From Pseudomonas fluorescens (lineage in GTDB: Bacteria; Pseudomonadota; Gammaproteobacteria; Pseudomonadales; Pseudomonadaceae), in NCBI RefSeq assembly GCF_002837185.1, contig NZ_KZ478005.1, forward strand, positions 1 to 64,000: DNA of 64,000 nt, written 5' to 3'. How positions within the stretch are numbered: the first letter of the stretch is position 1; the number at the start of each line of letters is the position of its first letter. Under the pieces are notes generated by a model. That model searched no databases, had not been told where the DNA came from, and saw only the letters and a program-made list of their open reading frames with translations. The translations under genes and the position numbers were made by a program. Below, piece by piece: positions 43,092 through 51,657 of this stretch.

Positions 43092-44006
43092 CTACAGATC
43101 AAACCGATCCACCGCCCGCCGCCGCTCGTTGTCGTCACGTACGTCATAGCTGGCGGTGGTCTGGATATTGGTGTGATGGGCCAGCTTTTGCGCAATCGAC
43201 AGGTCATGTTCCTCGATCACCCGCGTGATGAACGAGCGGCGGAAGTCATGGGGCATGATCTTCACGCCTACCTGGTCCCCGCGCTGGCGAGCGATGTAGT
43301 AAATCGCGTGCTTGGTGATGCGTTCCCGGGTGATATGACTGCCGCGTCGTATGCGGTTGAACAGGAACGTGTCGTCCTCTTCGCCTTCCTTGAGTTGCCC
43401 GCGACGAAACTCCAGCCAGGCCTGCAGATTGGCGAATGCCCAGTCCGGCGCGTACTTGACCAGTTCTTTATTGCCCTTGCCGATCACGCGCAAGCTGCGC
43501 TGGGCAAAATCGATCTGCGCCAGGTCAAGGTTGACCGACTCCGATTTGCGCATGCCCGAGCCGTACAGGATGCCGATGACAGCGGCGTCGCGCAGGCCCT
43601 GGGGGCGTGGGTCAGCGGCGCAGACCTCCATCATTTCGCGGATCAACGTACGGCGCAGGTTACGCCCCTGCCCCAGGCGTGTACCGGACGCGGCCTTGAC
43701 CGAACGCATCTTCAACAGATGTTCCTGGCTGATCAGGCTCATCCTCCACGCTTCATTCATCACCCCGCGCACGGCATTCACATACAGTGACGAAGTGTTC
43801 GGCGCATAGCCGTCTTCACGCAACGCGGCGACCAGCGCAATCACCTGTTCGGGCTGCAGCAGGTGCCAGTCAATGTCTTCCAGGTTGACGTCGTCAAGGC
43901 CCAGACGGTCGGCGGCATCCTGCAGCACGTAACGCATGGTCAGTTGGCTGGAGGGCGCAAGGCGGGTGAGGTAGAGGGTCAGCGGGTTGCGGATGGACTC
44001 AGTCAA
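43092..44006 (-). CDS. Tyrosine recombinase (integrase family)
   Basis: A 304-residue tyrosine recombinase with a complete catalytic set: arginine in YGSGMRKSE (R153), lysine in the beta hairpin VIGKGNKEL, HDFRRSF (H253, R256), LAHHTNIQTTASY (H277, Y287). The N-terminal 110 residues form a SAM-like core-binding domain. The start is a TTG at 44006. It lacks neighbouring phage, transposon or excisionase genes, so it may be a conserved chromosomal recombinase rather than part of a live element. The target site is unknown. Confidence 0.85.
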   Translation of the reverse strand: MTESIRNPLTLYLTRLAPSSQLTMRYVLQDAADRLGLDDVNLEDIDWHLLQPEQVIALVAALREDGYAPNTSSLYVNAVRGVMNEAWRMSLISQEHLLKMRSVKAASGTRLGQGRNLRRTLIREMMEVCAADPRPQGLRDAAVIGILYGSGMRKSESVNLDLAQIDFAQRSLRVIGKGNKELVKYAPDWAFANLQAWLEFRRGQLKEGEEDDTFLFNRIRRGSHITRERITKHAIYYIARQRGDQVGVKIMPHDFRRSFITRVIEEHDLSIAQKLAHHTNIQTTASYDVRDDNERRRAVDRFDL

Positions 44007-44114
44007 GGTAGATCAGCCTTTGGATTAAATATCACGAGCAATCCATTGATTAATCGTAATATTTATTGAATTGGCGAGGGCCGAGTCTAGCGCAGTCTCG
44101 CCCTTGCCATCAAA

Positions 44115-44927
44115 TCAGGGCGCCACATCTTCTTCTTCGGCGGATGGCTGAGGTTGACTCTGGGATTGGCTCCAATCGGCATCCTGTTTCTGCATCAGTG
44201 CAAACCAGTGACGGCGCATGAAGGTCAAGTAACTGTCCGGCGCCTTGGCAAAATCCTTCTCGTCGGCGTAGCAGCCTGGCAGCGGCAGCTCGGTGCCCTG
44301 TTCCTTGTATTGGCTGACCAACGCCTGCTGTGCGGCCACGCTGCAATCGGTCGGCAACGGCATGCCGCGCAGAGCTCCGGCGTCTTCGTCCCACCAGGCT
44401 GCGCCGTAGCGGTCAACGCCGCGCAGGCGATACTTCTCTGACTTGCCGACGTGCATGATCAACTTGAATTCATTTGGGCTGACATCGCTGGTACAGGTGC
44501 GCGAATAGCCCACAGTCGCCTGGGTATTGCCGTCACCCAGCAGGTCGGTGACCTGGGTAGCCGTCGTGTCAAAGTGCAGCCCGGCGTCGAATTGGCACTG
44601 GCGTACGTCGTCGTAGAGCATCCACACGCGCTTGGGATGCTCGCCCGCCAGCAGGTACTGGGCCGCATAGACAAACGCCGACTGGGTGCCATCGTCGTCC
44701 CGTTCGCTGACCTGTTCGGCCAGGACCAGCAGGTTTCTGCCCTGGCGATCGTCCCACGTGTAAGCGGCGATTTGCTTGCCGCGCACTTCGACACCCTCGG
44801 GGACCTGATCAATGTTCGCCAGGGTCACGCCTTCATCGGCCCGCACGGTCGTGACACAGGCGATGCACACCCACAATCCCATCAACACCGGCCGCAACTG
44901 GCCGCGTAAAAGCTGCACGCTATTCAT
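44115..44927 (-). CDS. Exported protein of unknown function (M949_RS01915-like)
   Basis: A 270-residue protein with a signal peptide (hydrophobic core PVLMGLWVCIACVTTV, cleavage after RA near residue 30). The mature part has AYTWDDRQGRNLLVLAE and TTATQVTDLLGDGNTQATVG, which recall a family annotated as M949_RS01915 surface polysaccharide biosynthesis, though evidence for that role is thin. The end is a Ser/Gln/Pro-rich tail. It is a single gene, separated by 108 bp from the recombinase on the same strand. Confidence 0.6.
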   Translation of the reverse strand: MNSVQLLRGQLRPVLMGLWVCIACVTTVRADEGVTLANIDQVPEGVEVRGKQIAAYTWDDRQGRNLLVLAEQVSERDDDGTQSAFVYAAQYLLAGEHPKRVWMLYDDVRQCQFDAGLHFDTTATQVTDLLGDGNTQATVGYSRTCTSDVSPNEFKLIMHVGKSEKYRLRGVDRYGAAWWDEDAGALRGMPLPTDCSVAAQQALVSQYKEQGTELPLPGCYADEKDFAKAPDSYLTFMRRHWFALMQKQDADWSQSQSQPQPSAEEEDVAP

Positions 44928-45123
44928 CCGAGTACCCTGGCAAGAGATGGCTTACTTTACCGGCACTTGAAGGGCAATGCAGAGAAGATTGTTGAATAGC
45001 TACACAGAGGCCGTCGCGGGTGCATCCCACGTGAACCAAATACCCGCCGGCCTGTTCCTATCTGCCTGAAAATCACAGGGTTTAACACCTTGGCCACATA
45101 GCTGAACCCTAGCTGTCTACCTG

Positions 45124-45312
45124 TCAAATAAACGAGTTTTTCATCCGCCTTTCATATTCGTTGAACATTTTTGCGCTTAACCTTGTAGGCAACACTTCAG
45201 AGCAATCCGGGGTTAATCGACTAAGCTGTTGATTCCGCTTTATCTTTAGCGCCGTTTTGTACTCTGCGGGCGATAACTTTGCCCAATAATCGCTGCTGTT
45301 TTCGCGCTCCAA
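45124..45312 (-). CDS. Possible small protein upstream of the arn operon
   Basis: A 62-residue open frame, TTG start at 45312 with GGAG four bases upstream. It encodes a soluble, charged peptide (KLSPAEYKTALKIKRNQQ; ending ERRMKNSF). The segment is visibly richer in A and T than the flanking genes. It is divergent from arnC with 26 bp between starts. It may be real, a decayed remnant, or chance. The rest of the 411-bp stretch 44928-45338 shows no gene and no PmrA-type direct repeat that I could recognise. Confidence 0.3.
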   Translation of the reverse strand: MERENSSDYWAKLSPAEYKTALKIKRNQQLSRLTPDCSEVLPTRLSAKMFNEYERRMKNSFI

Positions 45313-45338
45313 GTTGCTCCAGCCGAGGTCTTGAATCT

Positions 45339-46379
45339 TTGAAACCCTACCCTATTCATTGCGTATCGATCGTTATCCCGGTCTATAACGAACAAGAGAG
45401 CCTGCCCCAATTGCTGCGCCGCACCACGGCGGCCTGCAAACAGTTGGCCTACGAATACGAAATCATCCTGGTGGATGACGGTAGCCGTGACGATTCGGCG
45501 CAGTTGCTCGAAGACGCCGCCGCCGAAGAAGGCAGCAACGTGGTCGCAGTGATCCTCAATCGCAACTATGGCCAGCATGCGGCAATCATGGCCGGTTTTG
45601 AACAGTGCCGCGGCGAAGTGGTGATTACCCTCGACGCCGACCTGCAAAACCCCCCGGAAGAAATCCCGCGCCTGGTGGAACAAGCCGCCCTGGGCTATGA
45701 CGTGGTCGCCACGGTGCGTAACAATCGCCAGGATTCCGCGTTCCGTCGCTGGCCTTCGCGCCTGATCAACCTGGCCGTGCAGCGCTCCACCGGCGTGGCC
45801 ATGACTGACTACGGCTGCATGCTGCGCGCCTACCGCCGCACCATCGTCGACGCGATGCTTGCCTGCCGCGAGCGCAGCACCTTCATTCCGATCCTGGCCA
45901 ATGGCTTTGCCCGTCACACCACGGAAATCCTGGTGCACCACGCCGAGCGTGAACATGGCGAGTCCAAATACAGCGCCATGCGCCTGATCAGCCTGATGTT
46001 CGACCTGCTCACCTGCATGACCACCACGCCGTTGCGCCTGCTGTCCATCGTCGGTTTCAGCCTGGCGGCGCTGGGCGTGCTGTTTGCCTTTGCGCTGATC
46101 GTCATGCGCCTGGCCTTCGGTGCCGATTGGGCGGGCGATGGCCTGTTCGTGCTGTTTGCCGTGCTGTTTGTGTTCACCGGTGGCCAGTTCATCGGCATGG
46201 GCCTGCTGGGTGAATACCTGGGCCGCATGTACAGCGATGTGCGCGCCCGCCCGCGTTTCTTCATTGAGAAAGTGCTGCGCAACCAACCGGCAGCACCGGC
46301 TCCCGTGGTCGTCGTTGATGGCCTGGTGTCTTCCCATACTTCTACTTCTACTTCTACTTCCGATCAGGTCCAGTCATGA
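45339..46379 (+). CDS. arnC: Undecaprenyl-phosphate 4-deoxy-4-formamido-L-arabinose transferase
   Basis: A 346-residue GT2 glycosyltransferase: SIVIPVYNEQESLPQLL at the N-terminus, the metal site VITLDADLQNPPEE, then two membrane helices (LRLLSIVGFSLAALGVLFAF and a second about residue 265). It transfers the formamido-arabinose unit from UDP to undecaprenyl phosphate. The start is a TTG at 45339 giving MKPYPIHCVS, with GAGG ten bases upstream. The C-terminus carries a six-base tandem repeat coding for TSTSTS. It is the first gene of the arn operon here; arnB, which precedes arnC in many bacteria, is absent. It overlaps arnA by four bases. Confidence 0.93.
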   Translation: MKPYPIHCVSIVIPVYNEQESLPQLLRRTTAACKQLAYEYEIILVDDGSRDDSAQLLEDAAAEEGSNVVAVILNRNYGQHAAIMAGFEQCRGEVVITLDADLQNPPEEIPRLVEQAALGYDVVATVRNNRQDSAFRRWPSRLINLAVQRSTGVAMTDYGCMLRAYRRTIVDAMLACRERSTFIPILANGFARHTTEILVHHAEREHGESKYSAMRLISLMFDLLTCMTTTPLRLLSIVGFSLAALGVLFAFALIVMRLAFGADWAGDGLFVLFAVLFVFTGGQFIGMGLLGEYLGRMYSDVRARPRFFIEKVLRNQPAAPAPVVVVDGLVSSHTSTSTSTSDQVQS

Positions 46380-48367
46380 GTTCAAAAGCCGTTGTCTTCG
46401 CCTACCACGATATTGGCTGCGCCGGTATTGAAGCCTTGCTCGCTGCGGGTTACGACATCGCTGCGGTGTTCACCCATGCCGATGACCCCAAGGAAAACAA
46501 TTTCTACGGCTCCGTCGCCCAGCTGTGCGCCCGCAACGGTATCCCGGTGCACGCCCCGGAAGATGCCAACCACCCCCTGTGGGTCGAGCGCATCGCCAAG
46601 CTGAACCCGGATTTCATCTTCTCTTTCTATTACCGCAACCTGTTGAGCGAGCCCGTGCTGGCCACCGCCCGCCACGGCGCGTTCAACCTGCATGGTTCGC
46701 TGCTGCCCAAATACCGTGGCCGCGCCCCGGCCAACTGGGTGCTGGTCAACGGTGAAACCGAAACCGGCGTGACCCTGCACCGCATGGTCAAGCGTGCCGA
46801 TGCCGGCGCGATCCTGGCCCAGCAGACCGTCAGCATCGAGCGCAGCGACACCGGCCTGAGCCTGCACGCCAAACTGCGTGATGCCGCCAGCAACCTGCTG
46901 CGCGACGCTCTGCCGCAACTGGCCCAGGGCAAACTGACCGAAACCGCCCAGGACGAAAGCCAGGCGACCTGCTTCGGCCGCCGCAGCGCCGCCGATGGCA
47001 AGATCGACTGGAAAAAGCCCGCAGAGCAACTGTTCAACCTGGTCCGAGCCGTCACCCAGCCTTACCCTGGCGCCTTTTGCGCCGTGGGTGAGCACAAGCT
47101 CATCGTGTGGCAGGCCGACGTGGTCAAGGGCAATGAAGGCCTGGCGTCTGGCCGCGTGATCAGCGTCAACCCGCTGCGCATCGCCTGTGGCGAAGACTCC
47201 CTGGTGGTCAAGTTTGGCCAGCGCAACGACAACGGCTTGTACCTGGCCGGCCCTTCCCTGGCCGATGAACTGGGCCTGGTGGACGGTTCGGTGCTGCGCG
47301 GCGCCGAGTCGGGCCGCAAGCCACGCCGTACCCGTGTGTTGATCCTGGGGGTGAACGGTTTTATCGGTAACCACCTGTCCGAGCGCCTGCTGCGCGACGA
47401 CCGTTACGAAGTCTACGGCCTGGACATCGGTTCCGACGCCATCGAGCGCCTGCGCAGCCACCCCAACTTCCACTATGTAGAAGGCGATATCAGCATCCAC
47501 ACCGAGTGGATCGAGTACCACATCAAGAAATGCGACGTGGTGCTGCCACTGGTGGCCATCGCCACCCCAATCGAATACACCCGCAACCCGCTGCGCGTAT
47601 TCGAACTGGATTTCGAAGAAAACCTCAAGCTGGTGCGTTACTGCGTCAAGTACAACAAGCGCGTGATCTTCCCATCGACCTCCGAAGTCTATGGCATGTG
47701 CCAGGACCAGTACTTCGACGAAGACACCTCCAACCTGGTGGTGGGCCCGGTCAACAAGCAACGCTGGATCTACTCGGTCTCCAAGCAACTGCTCGACCGC
47801 GTGATCTGGGCCTACGGCGACAAAGGCCTGAAATTCACCCTGTTCCGTCCCTTCAACTGGATGGGCCCGCGCCTGGACCGCCTGGATTCGGCGCGTATCG
47901 GCAGTTCCCGTGCCATCACCCAGTTGATCCTGAACCTGGTGGAAGGCACGCCGATCCGCCTGTTCGACGGCGGCGAGCAGAAGCGTTGCTTCACTGACAT
48001 CGCTGACGGCATCGAAGCCCTGGCGCGCATCATCGATAACGAAAACGGTGTCTGCGACGGCCAGATCATCAACATCGGTAACCCGGAAAACGAAGCCAGC
48101 ATCCGCCAGTTGGGCGAAGAGCTGCTGCGTCAGTTCGAGGCGCACCCGTTGCGCCACAATTTCCCGCCGTTCGCGGGCTTTCGCGACGTGGAGAGCAAGG
48201 CGTTCTACGGCACCGGTTACCAGGACGTGGCCCATCGCAAGCCGAGCATCGAAAATGCCAAGCGCCTGCTGAACTGGGAGCCGACCGTGGAGATGAGCGA
48301 AACCATCGGCAACACGCTGGATTTCTTCCTGCGCGAAGCCATGCTTGAAATAGCGGATAAAAAGTAA
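46376..48367 (+). CDS. arnA: Bifunctional UDP-L-Ara4N formyltransferase / UDP-GlcA C-4'-decarboxylase
   Basis: A 663-residue two-domain enzyme. The N-terminal formyltransferase (about 1-300) has NLHGSLLPKYRGRAPANW and RADAGAIL. The C-terminal UDP-glucuronate decarboxylase (about 315-663) has the NAD motif GVNGFIGNHL, then STSEVYGM and IYSVSKQLLDRV (Y and K of the catalytic pair). It acts twice in the Ara4N pathway, before and after the ArnB transamination. The ATG at 46376 overlaps arnC; its stop overlaps the arnD start. Length matches E. coli ArnA. Confidence 0.96.
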   Translation: MSSKAVVFAYHDIGCAGIEALLAAGYDIAAVFTHADDPKENNFYGSVAQLCARNGIPVHAPEDANHPLWVERIAKLNPDFIFSFYYRNLLSEPVLATARHGAFNLHGSLLPKYRGRAPANWVLVNGETETGVTLHRMVKRADAGAILAQQTVSIERSDTGLSLHAKLRDAASNLLRDALPQLAQGKLTETAQDESQATCFGRRSAADGKIDWKKPAEQLFNLVRAVTQPYPGAFCAVGEHKLIVWQADVVKGNEGLASGRVISVNPLRIACGEDSLVVKFGQRNDNGLYLAGPSLADELGLVDGSVLRGAESGRKPRRTRVLILGVNGFIGNHLSERLLRDDRYEVYGLDIGSDAIERLRSHPNFHYVEGDISIHTEWIEYHIKKCDVVLPLVAIATPIEYTRNPLRVFELDFEENLKLVRYCVKYNKRVIFPSTSEVYGMCQDQYFDEDTSNLVVGPVNKQRWIYSVSKQLLDRVIWAYGDKGLKFTLFRPFNWMGPRLDRLDSARIGSSRAITQLILNLVEGTPIRLFDGGEQKRCFTDIADGIEALARIIDNENGVCDGQIINIGNPENEASIRQLGEELLRQFEAHPLRHNFPPFAGFRDVESKAFYGTGYQDVAHRKPSIENAKRLLNWEPTVEMSETIGNTLDFFLREAMLEIADKK

Positions 48368-49251
48368 TGCAGGCAGGCCTTCGCATCGACGTCGACACCT
48401 ACCGTGGCACCCGCGAAGGTGTGCCACGGTTGCTCGAGTCCCTGGATGAAGCCGGGGTCAAGGCGACGTTTTTCTTCAGCGTCGGGCCGGACAACATGGG
48501 GCGCCACTTGTGGCGCCTGATCCGCCCGCAGTTCCTGTGGAAAATGCTCCGTTCCAATGCCGCCGGCCTGTATGGCTGGGATATTTTGCTGGCCGGCACC
48601 GCCTGGCCAGGCAAACCGATTGGCCGTGACCTGGGGCATCTGATGCGCCAGGCCAAGGCCGCCGGGCATGAAGTCGGCCTGCACGCCTGGGATCACCACG
48701 GCTGGCAGGCCAACACCGGGCGCTGGAGTGACGCGCAGCTGGTTGAGCAGATCCGGCGCGGCGTGGATACCCTGAGCGACATCCTCGGTGAGCGCGTCGA
48801 CTGTTCAGCGGCCGCCGGTTGGCGCGCCGATGAACGCGTGGTGCAAGCCAAACAAGCCTTCAATTTTCGCTACAACAGCGATTGCCGGGGCACCAGCCTG
48901 TTTCGACCGACCCTGGCCGACGGCAGTGCGGGCACCCCACAAATTCCGGTGGACCTGCCGACCTTCGACGAAGTCGTCGGGCCGGTCGTGGCTGCCAAAG
49001 ACTTCAACGGTTTCATCCTGGATCGGTTCAGCGCCTCGACGCTGAACGTCTATACGATCCACGCAGAAGTAGAAGGGATTCTGATGGCCAATGATTTTCG
49101 ACAGTTGCTCGCCCAGGCAGGGCCGCGCGGCATCGATTTCAAACCCCTGGGCGACCTGTTGCCTGCGGATGTGACCACCCTGCCCCAGCAACAGTTGGTG
49201 CGTGGCGCATTGAGCGGCCGCGAGGGTTGGCTTGGAGTGCAGCAAGCATGA
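48367..49251 (+). CDS. arnD: Undecaprenyl-phosphate Ara4-formamide deformylase
   Basis: A 294-residue NodB-fold polysaccharide deacetylase: RIDVDTYRGTREGVPRLLE with the metal-binding Asp pair, HEVGLHAWDHHGWQ with the histidine pair, and a catalytic-base region near SAAAGWRAD. It removes the formyl group from the lipid-linked sugar, leaving L-Ara4N for ArnT. It starts at the ATG at 48367 within TAATG and overlaps arnT through ATGA. Confidence 0.95.
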   Translation: MQAGLRIDVDTYRGTREGVPRLLESLDEAGVKATFFFSVGPDNMGRHLWRLIRPQFLWKMLRSNAAGLYGWDILLAGTAWPGKPIGRDLGHLMRQAKAAGHEVGLHAWDHHGWQANTGRWSDAQLVEQIRRGVDTLSDILGERVDCSAAAGWRADERVVQAKQAFNFRYNSDCRGTSLFRPTLADGSAGTPQIPVDLPTFDEVVGPVVAAKDFNGFILDRFSASTLNVYTIHAEVEGILMANDFRQLLAQAGPRGIDFKPLGDLLPADVTTLPQQQLVRGALSGREGWLGVQQA

Positions 49252-50903
49252 TCCGGCGCTGGGCATTACCCCTGCTCCTGTTGGCGTTCGGGGTGTTCTA
49301 CCTGTTACCGCTGGCGACCCACGGGCTGTGGATTCCCGATGAGACCCGCTACGCGCAGATCAGCCAGGAAATGCTGCTGACCGGCAAGTGGGCCGCGCCG
49401 CACTTCATGGGCATTCGCTACTTCGAAAAACCTGCCGCCGGCTACTGGATGATCGCGCTGGGCCAGGCGATCTTCGGGCAGAACCTGTTCGGTGTGCGTT
49501 TTGCCTCGGCCTTGAGCACCGGGCTGAGCATTTTGCTGGTTTATCTGGTGTCCCGCCGGTTGTGGAACGACCCGCAAAAAAGCCTGGTCAGCAGCGTGCT
49601 GTACATGAGTTTCGTCAGTGTGGCGATGCTGGGCGGCTACGCCAACCTGGACCCTCAATTCACGTTCTGGGTCAACCTGACAGGTGCTGCCTTGTGGTTC
49701 TGCTTCGACAGCACTACCCGCCGTGCTCGACTGGGGGCCTGGGCCCTGCTCGGCATGGCCTGCGGCATGGGATTCATGACCAAGGGCTTCCTGGCGTGGT
49801 TGCTGCCGGTGTTGATCGCCCTGCCCTACGCGCTCTGGCAGAAACGTTCGGTCGAGTTGTTCAAGTTCGGGCCGGTGGCGGTGGCTGCTGCGATCCTGGT
49901 CAGCTTGCCCTGGGCATTGGCGGTGCACCTGCAAGAGCCGGATTACTGGCACTTCTTCTTCTGGCACGAGCATATCCAGCGCTTCGCCGGTGAAGATGCC
50001 CAACATGCCGAACCGTTCTGGTACTACCTGCCGTTGCTGATCGCCTTCACGTTGCCGTGGGTCGCCCTGTTACCGTCCACGCTCAAGCAGGCATGGTCGG
50101 ACAAGCGCCTGCCGAAAACCGCGTTCCTGCTGCTGTGGCTGCTGATGCCCCTGGCATTCTTCAGCCTGGCCAAGGGCAAGCTGCCCTCCTACATCATGCC
50201 GTGCCTGTTGCCTTTGGCATTGCTGATGGGTTCGACCCTGAGTGACAAGCTCGCTCAGGGCCGGGGCCGCGTATTGCGCATCAACGGTTGGCTGAACCTG
50301 GTGATCGGTGTGCTCGTGCTGTTGGCCCTGATCTGGTTCCAATGGAAGAAGCCGCTGTACGAGCACGGTGAGGAAACCCTCAGCCTGGTGCTGGTATTTA
50401 CCGGCGTGTTCGGCTGGATCCTGGCCAACCTGCTGCAGGCGGCGCGCCCGTTGAAACTGTGGGCCGCGCCGCTGATCGGCAGCGGTTTGCTGGTGGTCTT
50501 GTTGCCTGCCGCCCTGCCCCATTCGGTGGTTTATAACAAGACGCCGGACCAGTTCATCATCGATCACGCCGAAGAGCTCAAGCCCTCCGTTGCGCTGTTG
50601 AGCAACGACCTGGGCGCGTCCGCAGCGCTGGCCTGGCGGCTGAAACGGCCCGACATCACGCTGTACAACACCTCTGGCGAGGTGAAATACGGGCTGGCCT
50701 ACGCTGATACCGCTCATCGTCTGATTGACCGCAATCAAATCCAGGCCTGGATGGCGCAAACCCGCCGCAGCGGTGCCGTGGGCGTGGTGATGCGCGTCAA
50801 CAGCCAGGGCGAAAAGGAAGAGCTCGCACTGCTGCCCCCGGACGGCCAGCGGTATGCGCAAGGCAACATCGTGATTCTGATTTTCCCGCAGGTCGCGCCA
50901 TGA
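49248..50903 (+). CDS. arnT: Lipid A L-Ara4N transferase
   Basis: A 551-residue GT-C membrane glycosyltransferase with about a dozen helices. The first periplasmic loop GLWIPDETRYAQISQEML carries the acidic residues needed for catalysis, followed by GIRYFEKPAAGYW. It moves L-Ara4N from undecaprenyl phosphate to lipid A phosphate in the periplasm, reducing binding of polymyxin and cationic peptides. The ATG at 49248 is in an ATGA overlap with arnD; it overlaps arnE in the same way. Confidence 0.95.
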   Translation: MIRRWALPLLLLAFGVFYLLPLATHGLWIPDETRYAQISQEMLLTGKWAAPHFMGIRYFEKPAAGYWMIALGQAIFGQNLFGVRFASALSTGLSILLVYLVSRRLWNDPQKSLVSSVLYMSFVSVAMLGGYANLDPQFTFWVNLTGAALWFCFDSTTRRARLGAWALLGMACGMGFMTKGFLAWLLPVLIALPYALWQKRSVELFKFGPVAVAAAILVSLPWALAVHLQEPDYWHFFFWHEHIQRFAGEDAQHAEPFWYYLPLLIAFTLPWVALLPSTLKQAWSDKRLPKTAFLLLWLLMPLAFFSLAKGKLPSYIMPCLLPLALLMGSTLSDKLAQGRGRVLRINGWLNLVIGVLVLLALIWFQWKKPLYEHGEETLSLVLVFTGVFGWILANLLQAARPLKLWAAPLIGSGLLVVLLPAALPHSVVYNKTPDQFIIDHAEELKPSVALLSNDLGASAALAWRLKRPDITLYNTSGEVKYGLAYADTAHRLIDRNQIQAWMAQTRRSGAVGVVMRVNSQGEKEELALLPPDGQRYAQGNIVILIFPQVAP

Positions 50904-51247
50904 TCACCCCGCTTCTATTGCTCACGGCGTGCCTGCTCACCTGCATGGGCCAGGTCTCGCAGAAGTTTGCCGTGGAAAGCTGGCGTGACATGCCCGACGC
51001 GTGGGCGCCGAAGCTACGCTCACCCTGGTTGTGGTCGGCGCTGGTGTGCCTGGGCCTCGGCTTGCTGGTGTGGCTGCTGGTGCTGCAGCGCCTGGAAGTG
51101 GGCATTGCCTACCCGATGCTCAGCCTGAACTTTGTGCTGGTCACGCTGATGGCGCGCTTTGTCTTTGCCGAGCCCATCGATGGTCGCCACTGGCTGGGCG
51201 TGGCGCTGGTCATCGCCGGCGTTGTGCTGTTGGGGCGCCAGGTATGA
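50900..51247 (+). CDS. arnE: Undecaprenyl-phosphate-Ara4N flippase subunit ArnE
   Basis: A 115-residue, four-helix EamA/SMR-type protein: LLLLTACLLTCMGQVSQKFA at the N-terminus, LEVGIAYPMLSLNFVLV in the middle and LGVALVIAGVVLLGR at the end. With ArnF it is proposed to flip the lipid-linked Ara4N to the periplasmic face. It overlaps arnT and arnF by ATGA, consistent with coupled synthesis of two small subunits. Confidence 0.92.
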   Translation: MITPLLLLTACLLTCMGQVSQKFAVESWRDMPDAWAPKLRSPWLWSALVCLGLGLLVWLLVLQRLEVGIAYPMLSLNFVLVTLMARFVFAEPIDGRHWLGVALVIAGVVLLGRQV

Positions 51248-51657
51248 GCCGGACACGCGGTTTCGCCCTGGCCCTGGGCAGCGTCGGCCTGGTCAGTGCC
51301 GCCCAACTGGGCATGCGCTGGAGCATGACGCGGCTGCCGTTGCCGGATGAATGGCCGAACGCTTTGAGCACCGGCAGCATCGACGGCAGCGCCCTGGGCG
51401 TGGTGATCCTGGCGATCATCGCTTATGCGCTGTCGATGCTCTGCTGGCTCGGCGCACTGAAGCACTTGCCCCTCGGGCGTGCGTATTCGCTGCTGAGCAT
51501 CAGCTACGCGCTGGTGTACCTGCTGGCGGCGTGCCTGCCGGTCTTCAACGAACATTTTTCGCTTTCGAAAACCCTGGGGGTGGCCTTGGTCATCCTCGGC
51601 GTACTGGTCATCAACTCTCGTCGTGCTAGCACCTCAAGTCCCAGGAATACCCCATGA
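51244..51657 (+). CDS. arnF: Undecaprenyl-phosphate-Ara4N flippase subunit ArnF
   Basis: A 137-residue partner of ArnE with the same four-helix SMR-like fold: GSVGLVSAAQLGMRWSM, LPLGRAYSLLSISYALVYLL and LGVALVILGVLVINSRR. The true start is the ATG at 51244 overlapping the arnE stop; the longer in-frame reading upstream is a shadow of arnE. Its end overlaps the ugd start by four bases. Confidence 0.92.
   Translation: MSRTRGFALALGSVGLVSAAQLGMRWSMTRLPLPDEWPNALSTGSIDGSALGVVILAIIAYALSMLCWLGALKHLPLGRAYSLLSISYALVYLLAACLPVFNEHFSLSKTLGVALVILGVLVINSRRASTSSPRNTP

Noticed and set aside
46382..48427. A 681-codon frame antiparallel to arnA
   Set aside because: It is a shadow of arnA; the product is Val/Gln/Gly-rich with no domain.
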